This document shows positions 10,157-22,100 of a stretch of DNA of 64,000 nt, one piece after another. The DNA is from Lewinellaceae bacterium (lineage in GTDB: Bacteria > Bacteroidota > Bacteroidia > Chitinophagales > Saprospiraceae), in assembly GCA_020636195.1 (NCBI GenBank), contig JACJYH010000001.1, positions 558,001-622,000 of the forward strand, written 5' to 3'. Under the pieces are notes generated by a model that was given only the letters and a program-made list of their open reading frames with translations, made no database searches and was not told the origin of the DNA. Each line of letters starts with the position of its first letter. Within the stretch, counting starts at the first letter, position 1. The translations under genes and the position numbers were made by a program.

Positions 10157-10182
10157 ATATTGTGCTTTTGTTTTGACCAATA

Positions 10183-11991
10183 TTAAACAGATAATTCAGC
10201 AAACTGTTTTTCATAAAGATGCGCATAATGGCCATTTTTTATTTCTAAAAGTTCTGAATGCGTCCCCTTTTCAACGATTTTTCCGTGTGATAAAACTACG
10301 ATTTGGTCAGCGTGCGTGATAGTGGATAATCTGTGTGCTATGATGATCGATGTTCTCTTTTCAATGAGCTTTTCTATGGCATGTTGAATGATCTGCTCAC
10401 TTTCGGAGTCAATGGACGATGTAGCTTCATCCAGGATCAAAATATCAGGGTTGAAAACCAATGCGCGAACAAATGAAATCAATTGTCTTTGGCCCACTGA
10501 GAGATTGGCTCCACGCTCAGAAACTTTTGATAAATATCCATCCGGTAACTGCATGATAAAGGGATGCGCTCCTATCATTTCTGAAGCCTTTATAACATCT
10601 TCAACTGAAATATTTTGATCTCTCAAGGTGATATTTTCCAAAACATTACCATCAAATAAAAAGACGTCTTGTAAAACTACGGCAATTTTACTTTTCAGAG
10701 AATGCAGCGTATATGATTTGATATTTTGTCCATCTATTTTTATTGCGCCTTCTTCAATGTCATAAAACCTGTTCATCAAACTTATGATCGTGGTCTTGCC
10801 GGATCCTGTACTGCCTATAAGTGCCAAGGTTTCACCTGCTTTTACATTGAAATTGACATTATCCAAAACCTTGACATCCTCAGTGTATGCAAATGTGACA
10901 TTTTCAAACGCTACATCTCCATGGAATGAATCCACAACAATGGCACCATTATCTTGAATATGATCTGATTTATCCAACAATTTATACACCCTTTCTGCAG
11001 CAACCAAACCCATCTGTAACGTATTGAATTTATCTGCCATAAAGCGAATAGGTCTAAACATTAAGTTGAGATAAAGCGGAAATGCAACCAATGCACCCAA
11101 TGTCACCTTATCCTGTAGATATCCTTTGGCGCCAAGCCAAATCATCAGTGCCAAACTCACAGCAGATACCAATTCTACAACGGGAAAAAAGACTGCATAA
11201 TAAAATACTGAATCCAAATTAGCAGAGGTGTAGTCTCTATTGATTTTTCTAAATGATTCTTGTTCTCTTTTTTCGGCATGAAATAGTTGCACGATCTTCA
11301 TTCCGGAAATTCGCTCCTGAAGGAAAGCATTCATATTGGCGATCTGCGTGCGTACCTTTTGGTAAGAAACTTTTACTTTTTCTTTAAAAATATAACTTGC
11401 CCAAATCATAAAAGGCATTGTAATGAAGACAATGGCAGTGAGTCTCCAACTGGTATAAAGCATGACACCTATTACAGCTATCAAAGTGAAAATATCAGCG
11501 ACAATGGTGATGACACCTTGAGCGAAAACGCTGTTGATGGCTTCAATGTCATTTATGGTTCTTGTAGTGGACGTTCCAATAGGTGTGGTGTCAAAATACT
11601 TCAGCTTGAGATGAGTAATATGCTGAAATACCTTCATTCTCATATTTTTTATAACTGATTGGCCCAAAAGAGATGTGATGTAAATAAAAAAGTACTTCAT
11701 CACTACATTGATCACCAACACAGCGATAAATAATCCTGCCATCCAATACAACGTGTCTTTATGACCTTGAATGATATTGACATCTACGATTTGTTGAACT
11801 AAAAATGGCTGAGCGATAGAAAATGGGGTGATTAAAACAGCTAAACTGAGGGATAGAATCAACAGCTTTTTGAATGGCATGGCTGATGCCATCACCCTCT
11901 TAAATACGATCCAATCTGATGATTTTTGTGTCATGAAATTCATAAACAAGTCAGTGCCATGATAGTTTTTGAGCATTTCTATAAATTCCAA
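10183..11991 (-). CDS. ABC exporter, fused membrane and ATPase domains (MsbA/LmrA-like)
   Basis: A 602-residue half-transporter. Six membrane segments lie in residues ~40-330 and the nucleotide-binding domain in ~358-595. Walker A is GSTGSGKTT at 393-401, the signature LSVGQ at 497-501, Walker B ILILDEA at 517-523 and the switch histidine is H553. Homodimers of this architecture export lipids, peptides or drugs across the inner membrane; the substrate cannot be read here. A later start at codon 6 is possible. It is the first gene of a minus-strand run with the crp-like gene 27 bases downstream, and diverges from the dehydrogenase gene. Confidence 0.88.
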   Translation of the reverse strand: MEFIEMLKNYHGTDLFMNFMTQKSSDWIVFKRVMASAMPFKKLLILSLSLAVLITPFSIAQPFLVQQIVDVNIIQGHKDTLYWMAGLFIAVLVINVVMKYFFIYITSLLGQSVIKNMRMKVFQHITHLKLKYFDTTPIGTSTTRTINDIEAINSVFAQGVITIVADIFTLIAVIGVMLYTSWRLTAIVFITMPFMIWASYIFKEKVKVSYQKVRTQIANMNAFLQERISGMKIVQLFHAEKREQESFRKINRDYTSANLDSVFYYAVFFPVVELVSAVSLALMIWLGAKGYLQDKVTLGALVAFPLYLNLMFRPIRFMADKFNTLQMGLVAAERVYKLLDKSDHIQDNGAIVVDSFHGDVAFENVTFAYTEDVKVLDNVNFNVKAGETLALIGSTGSGKTTIISLMNRFYDIEEGAIKIDGQNIKSYTLHSLKSKIAVVLQDVFLFDGNVLENITLRDQNISVEDVIKASEMIGAHPFIMQLPDGYLSKVSERGANLSVGQRQLISFVRALVFNPDILILDEATSSIDSESEQIIQHAIEKLIEKRTSIIIAHRLSTITHADQIVVLSHGKIVEKGTHSELLEIKNGHYAHLYEKQFAELSV

Positions 11992-12046
11992 AAGCTAAAT
12001 TGTTTCCGATCGAAGATGTATATTTACATTTTTTTAAAATCACGTT

Positions 12047-13210
12047 ATGGCAGAATGGATCATAGGAGTGATCGGTGCAGGTGCAATGGGTTCAGGTATA
12101 GCACAAGTAGCAGCGATGGCAGGTCACGAAGTAAAAGTATTTGACAACAACCAGTTAGCACAATCTCGAGCTTTGCAAGAGATCAATATAAGCCTTGGTA
12201 AATTTGTAGATAAAGGTAAAATTTTGCCCGAAGATCATGTAAGAATAGCAGGACAAATATTTATGGTTTCGAAAATGGAATCATTGCGCGATTGTCATCT
12301 CATCATAGAGGCAATAGTAGAAGATTTTCAAATTAAAAAATCGTTATTTCAGTCGTTGGAGCCGCTTGTTCAACCTTCTACCTTATTGGCTACCAATACT
12401 TCTTCTTTGTCGGTGACAGCTCTTGCATCGGAACTAGAACATCCTGAGAGGTTCTTTGGATTGCACTTTTTTAATCCTCCGGTTTTGATGAAATTAGTAG
12501 AAATAATTCCGGCACTGCAAACAAAAAATGTAATCGTTGAGGAAGTAAAATCTATTGTGGAAAATTGGGGAAAACGTCCTGTTATCGCCAAAGACACACC
12601 TGGTTTTATTGTCAATAAAGTCGCAAGGCCGTTTTATAGCGAAGCATTGAGAATATATCAAGAAGGATTGGCTTCTCCAGCACAGATAGACCAAGTTATG
12701 ACAGAAAATAAATTTAAAATGGGCCCATTTGCTCTAATGGATTTTATCGGTCATGATGTAAATTACAAAGTGACAGAATCTGTTTGGTCCGGATTTTATT
12801 ATGACTCCAGATATACACCATCATTGATACAACTTAAATTGGTTGAGGCCGGATATTATGGGAAGAAAAGCGGGAAGGGATTCTATGATTATAGTTCAGA
12901 ATCCACTGAACCGGCTTCGGATCCTGTATCACGAGAACTTCAAGATTACATTTTTAAAAGAATATTGTCCATGTTGATAAATGAAGCGGCAGATACTGTT
13001 TATCAGGGCATTGCCACTGAAGAAGATGTTGAATCAGCTATGGTTTTGGGCACAAATTATCCGAGAGGTTTGTTTCAATGGGCTCGTGAATTTGGAATTG
13101 AGGAAGTTAAAAAAACACTCAAAGATTTGTATGAAACGTACCATGAAGACAGGTACAGAATCTCTCCTTTTTTGGCAAATGGCTTTAAAAGAGTAAAAAC
13201 TTTTCAATAG
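12047..13210 (+). CDS. 3-hydroxyacyl-CoA (3-hydroxybutyryl-CoA) dehydrogenase
   Basis: 387 residues. The Rossmann NAD-binding motif GAGAMGSGIA is at residues 10-19. The family signature HFFNPPVLMKLVEII lies near 140-155, followed by KDTPGFIVNKVARPF and a 3HCDH C-terminal domain. The protein is about 100 residues longer than the standard one because a second 3HCDH C-terminal-like domain follows (~295-387, with TNYPRGLFQWA). It oxidises L-3-hydroxyacyl-CoA to 3-ketoacyl-CoA in fatty-acid or aromatic degradation. A weak promoter-like TATATTTA lies about 24 bases upstream. Chain-length specificity is unknown. Confidence 0.88.
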   Translation: MAEWIIGVIGAGAMGSGIAQVAAMAGHEVKVFDNNQLAQSRALQEINISLGKFVDKGKILPEDHVRIAGQIFMVSKMESLRDCHLIIEAIVEDFQIKKSLFQSLEPLVQPSTLLATNTSSLSVTALASELEHPERFFGLHFFNPPVLMKLVEIIPALQTKNVIVEEVKSIVENWGKRPVIAKDTPGFIVNKVARPFYSEALRIYQEGLASPAQIDQVMTENKFKMGPFALMDFIGHDVNYKVTESVWSGFYYDSRYTPSLIQLKLVEAGYYGKKSGKGFYDYSSESTEPASDPVSRELQDYIFKRILSMLINEAADTVYQGIATEEDVESAMVLGTNYPRGLFQWAREFGIEEVKKTLKDLYETYHEDRYRISPFLANGFKRVKTFQ

Positions 13211-13241
13211 TCAGGCAATAAATTTTCCATAAAAACATTAT

Positions 13242-15593
13242 ATGAACAAAGCTCGATTTGTTTTTAAAAAAATTGTCATGCCAAAATATCTTTACATCTT
13301 TTTACTGATAATAACCAGTGTGTGCCTTGTAGAAGCGCAAAGCGATTTGCCCATTGGAGAATGGAAATCCTATTTTTCGTACAAGGAAGGAACTTGGGTG
13401 ACTCAAAGCAATTCAAAAATATATTACGTCTCTTCATTGGGTTTTTTGACAATAAATAAATCCGATATCGATGATGTACAATTTTTTACGAGAGAAGACG
13501 GATTATCAGATATTAAAATCAAAACATTATACTATGATCCTTTTAACGATCAGGTGTTGATCGTCTATCAAAATAGCAACTTGGATTTTTTTGCAAATGA
13601 TGGCATCGAGAATCTTCCGTTTATACAAACAAGTACATCTATACTTGGGACTCGAAATGTCAATGATGTTGTTTTTATAGATAAAAATACGGCGTTAATG
13701 GCTACTGATTTTGGTATTTTGGGAATTAATTCTGAAGCACATGAATTTGCCTTCACTGCTTTTACGGACGTAGTCATCACTTCTTGTGCAAAACTAAATG
13801 ATAAATACTATGTGGGTTCTGAAAATGGAATCTACTACGTAAAAACATCAGGTGTCAATTTATCTGATTTCACTTCTTGGCAGCAGATAGATACAGGTAA
13901 GGTTGTTTTGTCAGGAAAATGTAGTTTTCTCAAAGAGTTTAATGAAAAACTATATTTCATCAATAAAAATAAAGTCTATAGCCTAGATGCCGAAAATACC
14001 ATCTCCTTGATATTTACACCTGAAAAATCCACTGATGAAATTACTTTTATCAATACGGGGAAAGATGAATTAATGATAGGTGTCAGGACTGACAATTACA
14101 AAAGCCATATTTATCTTTTGGATAAGCAAAATCAGTGGAGTACCATTGGAGATGATTGTATCAATTTAGTATCCTATGCTGTTCAAGATGAAACAGGTCG
14201 ATTTTGGTACGCAGATGTTTGGGATCCTATTAGAAGCCAAGCTGGAAGTTCAAATTCTTGCAATCGCATATCTTTTAATGTACCATATTCAAATCAAGTA
14301 GGAGACATTGTATTTAAAGGAGAAAAGACATTTTTTTCTTCATTGGGTTATTCTGAGAGTTTTTTCCCGTTAGGGTCGAGAGCTGGATTTTATATTTTAG
14401 AGAATGGAGTTTGGACAAATTATAATGAGAATAACACTCCAATTTTTCGTGCAGAGGACTTTCAAAATATCCATACCATTGAAGTAGATTCAAAAGGCGA
14501 AAAAGTATTTTTGGGATCTTTTTACAATGGTCTTATATCTATGGATCTGAAAACCAATGAAGCACACCACTGGAATAAAGAAAATTCCATTCTTCAGGAA
14601 GCTCAGGGTGACAATGCTCGGACTCGTTTATCAGCTTTGAAACTTGACGATAAATCAAACCTTTGGATGTCCAATTATCTTGCAAATAAGCCTATAACAG
14701 TCATGAATTCTGCCGGCGAATGGTTCCAATATGCTGTACCTTCGGCAACTACTTTGGGTGGAATCACCATAGATAAAAACAATGTCAAATGGATTGCTGT
14801 GCTTGGGGTTGGAAATGGTATATTGGTATTTGATGAAAATGGCACGTTGGATGACACATCTGATGATAAAATTAGATTTATTTCTAGAAATAACTCTGAG
14901 ATTACCGGAAATAAAATCAACTGTTCCGCTGTGGATTTAGATGGTAGTATTTGGGTCGGCACAGATGAAGGCCCTGTGGTGTTTGACTGCGGAGACCCTT
15001 TTGACTCATCTTGTAAAGGAAACATAAGAAAGGTAGTAGTGGAAGATATTCCCGCTCCTTTGCTAAAAGCTGAAGATGTTCTTACCATTGAAGTGGATGG
15101 AGCTAATAGGAAATGGTTTGGAACGCGCAATGGTATTTTCGTACAATCTCCAGACGGAACCAATGCCATTGCAAAATACGACAAGAAAAATTCACCATTG
15201 ATAGATAATACCGTAAAATTATTGAAGTTCAATCCAGCTACCGGAGATATGTTCGTGATCACCGACCTAGGCATTCAAAGCATCAAGACAGAAACTTTGG
15301 GCAGTAAGAATTTCTTTTCATCTAATGTCATAGCCTACCCAAACCCAGTTCGACCAGATTATAATGGATTGATCGCCATCAAAGGTCTTGTTAGAGATGC
15401 CAATGTAAAAATTACGGACATCAATGGAAGATTGGTCTATGAAACTACAGCATTGGGTGGTCAAGCCGTTTGGGACGGAAATGATTACAATGGGCAGAGA
15501 GTGGCTACAGGAATTTATTTGGTTTTTGCTGCCAATGAAAACGTATCCTATGAAAATATGGCTGAAGTGACAAAAATTGCAGTTGTGAGGTGA
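13242..15593 (+). CDS. porZ: PorZ-like type IX secretion protein (beta-propeller, T9SS C-terminal domain)
   Basis: 783 residues, close to the usual PorZ size. A signal peptide is present whether the start is at 13242 or at codon 13 (MPKYLYIFLLIITSVCLVEA). The typical PorZ opening GEWKSYFSYKEGTWVTQ is followed by propeller repeats of the sensor-propeller kind (for example KVFLGSFYNGLISMDL and GSIWVGTDEGPVVFD). The C-terminal ~90 residues form a T9SS-type sorting domain (YPNPVRPDYNG, ITDINGRLVYE, GQRVATGIYLVFA). PorZ is part of the surface attachment complex that handles T9SS cargo and A-LPS. The giant cargo-like protein downstream fits this role. Confidence 0.8.
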   Translation: MNKARFVFKKIVMPKYLYIFLLIITSVCLVEAQSDLPIGEWKSYFSYKEGTWVTQSNSKIYYVSSLGFLTINKSDIDDVQFFTREDGLSDIKIKTLYYDPFNDQVLIVYQNSNLDFFANDGIENLPFIQTSTSILGTRNVNDVVFIDKNTALMATDFGILGINSEAHEFAFTAFTDVVITSCAKLNDKYYVGSENGIYYVKTSGVNLSDFTSWQQIDTGKVVLSGKCSFLKEFNEKLYFINKNKVYSLDAENTISLIFTPEKSTDEITFINTGKDELMIGVRTDNYKSHIYLLDKQNQWSTIGDDCINLVSYAVQDETGRFWYADVWDPIRSQAGSSNSCNRISFNVPYSNQVGDIVFKGEKTFFSSLGYSESFFPLGSRAGFYILENGVWTNYNENNTPIFRAEDFQNIHTIEVDSKGEKVFLGSFYNGLISMDLKTNEAHHWNKENSILQEAQGDNARTRLSALKLDDKSNLWMSNYLANKPITVMNSAGEWFQYAVPSATTLGGITIDKNNVKWIAVLGVGNGILVFDENGTLDDTSDDKIRFISRNNSEITGNKINCSAVDLDGSIWVGTDEGPVVFDCGDPFDSSCKGNIRKVVVEDIPAPLLKAEDVLTIEVDGANRKWFGTRNGIFVQSPDGTNAIAKYDKKNSPLIDNTVKLLKFNPATGDMFVITDLGIQSIKTETLGSKNFFSSNVIAYPNPVRPDYNGLIAIKGLVRDANVKITDINGRLVYETTALGGQAVWDGNDYNGQRVATGIYLVFAANENVSYENMAEVTKIAVVR

Positions 15594-16183
15594 TCAGATA
15601 TCTTTTTATTCCTTTTTGTCAGAAAATTTTTGTTTGATTGCATTAAAGCCTAAATTGACTACTTCAATCATATTTTTTTACCCAAAGGTTCTCCTACAAC
15701 AAAGATTTTTTTCACAAATGAGTTATTTTTAATTTTAGTAAATTTCAATTTTGGGTCGAAAATAAAAACTTTTGAGCAGAATCAAGCTAGTCTCAATTGT
15801 ATCACATTACATGATTTGAGGAATAACAAAAAATCTGTTTTCGGTAGCGAAAAGCTATAATTTAAAATTTTTTTTAAAATTTTTCAAAACACTTCATTAG
15901 GTTGATGAGAAATGATGGATTTTTTCAAAAAATTGCAGTTCGTATTAAAAAACAAACCGTTCGTGTACAAAAATTATGGTTGAAAATATGAATTTTAAAA
16001 AAATCAAATATTGATCTAAATCCTTTGTAATCAAAAGTATATAAAAATATTTGTAAAGTTTTTTACAAATTTATTAAAATTGATTTTGGATCACAAAGTA
16101 TTGTGTATCATTGTGATTTGTTTCACCCAAGAAAATTAGTTTTCAGGGTTTTAAAAGTATTATAACCTCAAAAAATCAGTAAA
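15594..16183. other. AT-rich intergenic region (590 bases) upstream of the giant gene
   Basis: No credible coding frame or RNA gene was seen. It is very AT-rich, with many runs of T and A. Two inverted repeats lie within 140 bases of the giant gene's start (16049-16070 and 16090-16117). No clear terminator for porZ was found. Confidence 0.5.
16049..16070. promoter_or_regulatory. Perfect 9-bp inverted repeat, possible operator
   Basis: Arms ATTTGTAAA and TTTACAAAT are separated by four bases, 114 bases upstream of the giant gene's ATG. A second imperfect dyad, ATCACAA-14-TTGTGAT, lies at 16090-16117. Given the AT-rich context, chance is possible; regulation is inferred only. Confidence 0.25.
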
Positions 16184-19100
16184 ATGAATAAGTTTTTATA
16201 CTTAATTCTGCTTTTGTGCTATGGCTTAAATTTAAATGCACAAACTTTTAGTGTTTCCCAAGTTGTTCCAATTCCTGCACTCTCAGTTTGTAATGACACA
16301 GCCACCTTTTCTGTTACAGTTTTAACACAAAATTTATCTGGATCTACAAATAACTCTCTGACTCTAGATTTGGGTCCCGGAGCACACTATATTGTTGGAT
16401 CGGCCACGATCACTTCAACAAACAATAATGCAACTTCTACTATGCCATCTATAACCATAGATGCAGAAGATGCTTCTGACGACAATGTCCCTGTCTTAAC
16501 CATCTCTGATCTGGCTTTTGCAGATCAGTTTACAATGGAATACAAAGTGATATTAGATTGCAGTGTGATTGGGCAATCGATTGCATTAAATTCCATTTTA
16601 GCGACCATGTCCGGAAGCGGAGGTACAAAGTCTGACAACTCAGATCAATACAATGCAAGCTATGGCGTTATCAGCATTTTGCCAAATGGTACAGGGGCAA
16701 ATCAATCACCAAACCTATCGTTTGCCAATGCGGTAGTAGGCCAAACTTACACTCGAACCATAAGAATTAGAAATGGTGGCTTGGGTTATGTCAATTCATT
16801 TATGTTTTATGATACTACACAGATTGGATTAACGGTAACGCCTATTTCAGGAGGAACAATTTTATCAACAACGAATATTGGAAATGCAATCGTCAGGATA
16901 TATGAAGTCAATGATTTTACTTCAATTGGAAATAGTGATTATAGATTCGATACCAATGAGACATATGAAATTGTGCAGCAAGTTCAGGTTGTTTCTTGTA
17001 CTATGTTGCTCTCTAAATTTGGTGCAAACTTTGGTTGTTTTGGTCAAGAATCCTGTGGAAGTACAACAGGGACAACAAGACTTGGAGGAGCTTCTTTAAA
17101 TCCTTCTGTCCAACCCAATATCGTACAATCAGTGCGCCAAAGTACAATTTTATGCCCGGATGATCCACGTACTGGATACATTATACTTAAAAATACGGGT
17201 ACAGATGCTGCAACAAACATAAGTTTGACAATATATAAATCCTTAGGAACATCGGCTTCTAATGATTCAAGACTTGGGTACATTGATACATCTTCAGTAA
17301 TGTACACCATATATAACTCTGGAGTGCCAACGATTGTAGATCCCATGATTCTTAGTTTAGTCAATAGCACCGCATCTGCGGATGGTTGCGGCTTTCAAAA
17401 ACCACGTCAGTTTATGTTGTCCATACCTCTACTTCCTGCCGGTGATTCTATAGTAGTTGAAGTGGATTTTATTGGATGTTGTAATGAACCTTGTACTAGA
17501 AATCGATACATAAGGGATGGGATGGCGTTTTTTGGTTCTTACGTAAATGGATGTGGCACTACTCCACGAAATATAACTGCGACACAAATTACTCCAAGGA
17601 TTCATTTACAAAATGAAGCACTTATCGAAGCACCTACAGATTTAAATGATGGTGATATTTTTGATTTTTCAATAGATATAACAAGATACTTCTTCAGCTC
17701 TCCAATTATTCCATATAAATATTATTATAATATAGAATTGCCACAAGGGATCATGTTTTCCGGAAACTTCAGTGACATCCAAATATACAGAAGTAATGGA
17801 ACCTTGTTTTCACCTCAGCCACCTATCACTTTTGACACAGGAACGAATACGTTTACCATAGAATTCAGCAATACTATACCGCTTCAAGAAGGTGCAAGAT
17901 TTTACTTTAGTAATATGATGGCCGATTGCTCGAAAGGTAATGGAGGTGGATTAAACGTAAATGCATACCTTGAGACAGATCCTTCTTGTACTTGCAAGCC
18001 ACATACGATGTGTAATGGGGTCAATATTGCTTTGCACTGCCCAGGTTGTATGGTAAGTGGTCTGATTAATAGAGGCTATTCCATCAAGAGGGTAAATATC
18101 GGACAACCTGACAACGATAATAACGGAATTCCTGATCCTCCTCCAGCCACTATTTCTCCTTTAGTGAGGGATGGGTATGCAATTCATTGTGATACACTTG
18201 AGAGTGAATGGGTCGGTTGGGTTCAGGTATTATCTGATGCTCCGACCGGAGGTTTCACACATGGTTTCGCAGTAGATTCTTCCAGTGCGGGTAATAAACT
18301 GATTCCTTTGACGGGCAGGGTGGAGATCACACGACCTGGTGGAGGATCATGGATATGTGATAATTTGCCTGTTGGCTCTACAGGTCTGTATAATTGGGTG
18401 GATTTTTCAATATCCAATTTAAGTGCCTGTGGTTATGGGCCTAATTTCATACATGGGGATACTATCAGGGCTTATATTAGATATGTTGTTGCAGATGCAA
18501 GTCGATATGTAGGCGTCTTTCAATATCCAGTAAAAACCAGGTTTTACGTTTCTGACCAATATTATATAGATCAACCATTCAGCAACCCAAGGGATCCAAG
18601 AATGTGGTACTGCGACAATTATAGTGGGATTTATGGTTTAGCTGGTTTGTATGACGCATCTAATGGGCAGAGAACATTGACTCACCAAAGTTGTGACACT
18701 TTAGTGACTCTTATGGATTATTTCTTAGGGGTGGGCCCATCACAGTATTATAGTGGTGGTAACTTTTTCAATAATGAATATCGCCCCCTCACCATTTATG
18801 ATACGTTTACCATTGATATACCTATAGGCTACACATATTTCAGGGCGACGGCTTCTTTTAATATTAATGGTGTTGTACAAACAATTCCTATTAACCCTAT
18901 TGATTTCAACTCAAATCCACTTGTGTTTGATGTGTCACAATATTACGCGATTAATGGGGGAACACTTCCTGTTCCGGATGAAGGAAGTAATACCACTTTT
19001 AGGACATATTTAGTTGCCGGATGCTTGGCCTCTGCAAATAGTGTGAGCACCATTACAATGCAGCAACAATCCATTCCAGAATTCAAATATGACCATTTCA

Positions 19101-22100
19101 ATCAAAACCCTACGGGAACCTATGTCAATAACAATTTAATCGCTTATAATAAACCCAATATAACGATATCAAGCGCTGAACCCGTTGTTCAAGCATCTAC
19201 TGATACCGTCACTTGGGATATTTCTTTAACTAATACAACACCATTTCCTGCCAATAACGCATGGCTTGGAGAAGTTGTAGGTGGTGCCATTGAAATGATT
19301 GATGTTCAAGAAATTAGTTGTTCCACTATGGCTTTGATCGGGTCACCTTTGGTTATAAATTCTGATAATATATATGAAGTTGGTACAATCAATGGGAATG
19401 TTCAAAAATGCTATAGAATAACAGGAAGAATTACTTCTTGTCAAACCAATGATTTGACGGTAGCTTCAGGATGGGATTGCAATGGCTATCCTGCCGGAGT
19501 AGAAAATGCAAACTGTAGTAGTAATATTATTTTATATGCCACGTTACTTGAATCCGGACTAAATATTCAAATATTAAATCAACCTCTGTTGCAAGTTGAA
19601 TTGTGTGACACAGTTGATTATGAAATTCTGATAGCAAACCCTAATATTGGTCGCACAGAAGATATACAAGTAAGCTTTACAATTCCGGGTGGTACCGCAG
19701 GACTAGAGATTATTCCGGGCACTTCATTTTTGAAGTTTCCTTCCATTGGTGGGACATATCCTGCTTCACCAAATTTATCAGATCCATCTGAGACAGCAAC
19801 ATCATATGTTTGGACAATAACCAATTCAGAGATAGGTGGTTCAGGATTAGAAGGAACTTTGAATTCTCCAAATAATCAGTTTAGTTTGAAATTTAGAGCT
19901 CGAACTGAGCCTTGTGAGGCACGGTCCGGAATCAGATTTTTCTTTAATGCTAATGGCGTTTCGCCATGCGGCCAACCGGTAGTTGCCACAGCTCAAGCTA
20001 CTCAAAGACTCAATCTTGTCGGATCACTGGGTGCAGGTGGTGAGTTTGTGGTCAATACAGTAGTCGATGATATGGTGGATTGTGCAAGAGATACAGCTCT
20101 CATTGACGTTTCTTTACTTTACTTGGGTTCTGTATCCACCGATGGCAATGAAAAACTCACTTTGATTATTCCACCAAATTATTCAATTGTTTCCGGAAGT
20201 TATATGACTATAGGTACTATAACACCTGTCAGCGGACCAACTGCAAACGGATCAGCACCTGAAGGAAATGTTTTTGATTGGGCACTACCGGCAGGAATGG
20301 TCATCGGTGATCCGGTTGATTTTACTATACAAATTACAAAAGTTGATACGGCGTTGTGCATTCCGGATAGTATTTTATTGACACAAACAAGTAGAGTTTT
20401 TCAAGCTACATGTTCATCCAATACTGCTATCATGTGCGACATCATTGAAATTACTGGTGATGATAGGGACACCATTTTCTTGACACCTGCCATGCTGGTA
20501 TTCAATGGCCCATTAGATACGATAGTTTCATGTGCCAATTTTGAAAATTATTTATTAGGTGATGGAAATTACACCATTTCCGGGGCATGTGGGAATAGTG
20601 CTTTGAGCTCAGAAATCATTTCTTCTCCACCTTGCCTCATAGACGGAGATTACATTATTAGATGGAAAAGTACAGATGATTGTGGTAATATTGATTCAAT
20701 AGATGTCATTGTTACTGTGGTGGATACGGTACCACCTGTCTTTTCAGGTATCCCTGATGATGTAACAGTATCTTGTGTAAGTGATATTCCTATTTTTCCA
20801 CCTACTACTTCTATCACAGTTGCAGATGATTGTGCACTAATGCATACCGTGACAATAACTGAAGAGGTAATGGATTCCATATGTCCGAATAACTACGTTT
20901 TACATAGATATTTTATTGCAACAAATGAATGTGGTATAATGGATACAGCCACGCAGCTTATTACAGTTCATGATGACATAAAACCACTGTGGATGACTCT
21001 ACCACAAGATCTTTTTGTGGAATGTACGGATCCAAATTTTACCACCATAGTAAATAACTGGTTGACTTCTTATGGAAATGCGATGGCTTTTGACAATTGC
21101 AACGGACCTATTTCCATGACGATGACTGCAGGAACACAAGTTGCGACTTGTGGTGGCACTACCAGCACAGTTTACTCTGTGACAGCTGACGATGGTTGTG
21201 GAAATTCAATCACGGCATTTGCAGATTTAATAATATTTGATAATACCGCACCAAACTTGGTTCCTCCAGCTAACACAACAATTTCGTGTACAGATAATCA
21301 AGCAACATCGCTTAGTACTTGGTTTGCAACCGCTACATCTGCAGATGGTTGTGGTGGAAGTGTGATAATTAATCAAGCCTTGATTTCAGACATTGAAAGC
21401 TGTAGTGGAAGTATCTCACAAAATATACTTACATACTTATTTACGGCAACTGATGATTGTGGCAACGTAAGTACAGCTACAAGGACTTTTACAATTCAAG
21501 ATGTTGTTGCACCCATCATAACTGCTCCGGCAAATTTAACCATTTCATGCGGACAATCACCTGCAACGGCTATCTTAGATTGGTTAGATGATTATACCGT
21601 AACTGAAGCTTGTCAAGATTTTGCAGTAAGTAATAATTACACTGGTGGATTACCAAATATGTGTGGAGGCAATATGACTATCACATGGACTGTTACCGAC
21701 GGCTGTGGTGCTTCCGGTACCACATCGGCTATGGTGATTGCTTCAAATGACTTGGTGCCACCTGTATTTTCTAATTGTCCATCAAATATGACCGTAAATG
21801 TGGATGTAGATATCTGTGGTTCCAACGTAATCTATAGTACTCCGGTTGCAACAGATTGCAATAGTCCTGTTAGTGTTGCTTTGATTTCCGGACCGGCATC
21901 AGGTACACTGTTCCCAGTTGGGGCTAGTAATATCCTTTTTAGAGCGACCGATGCTTGTGGTAACACTGCTGATTGCAGTTTCGTGATCACAGTTGTAGAT
22001 ACTAATATTCCTTCAATTCAATGTCCAACTAACGCAGTGGATGTTTGCGCCGGAACGACTTGTACTTGGACTTCCAATGCTTCAATTGATCCCGTATATA

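Noticed and set aside
14675..15274. 199-codon minus-strand frame opposite porZ
   Set aside because: Antisense to a clear beta-propeller gene; low-complexity Ser/Thr/Pro composition typical of a shadow frame.
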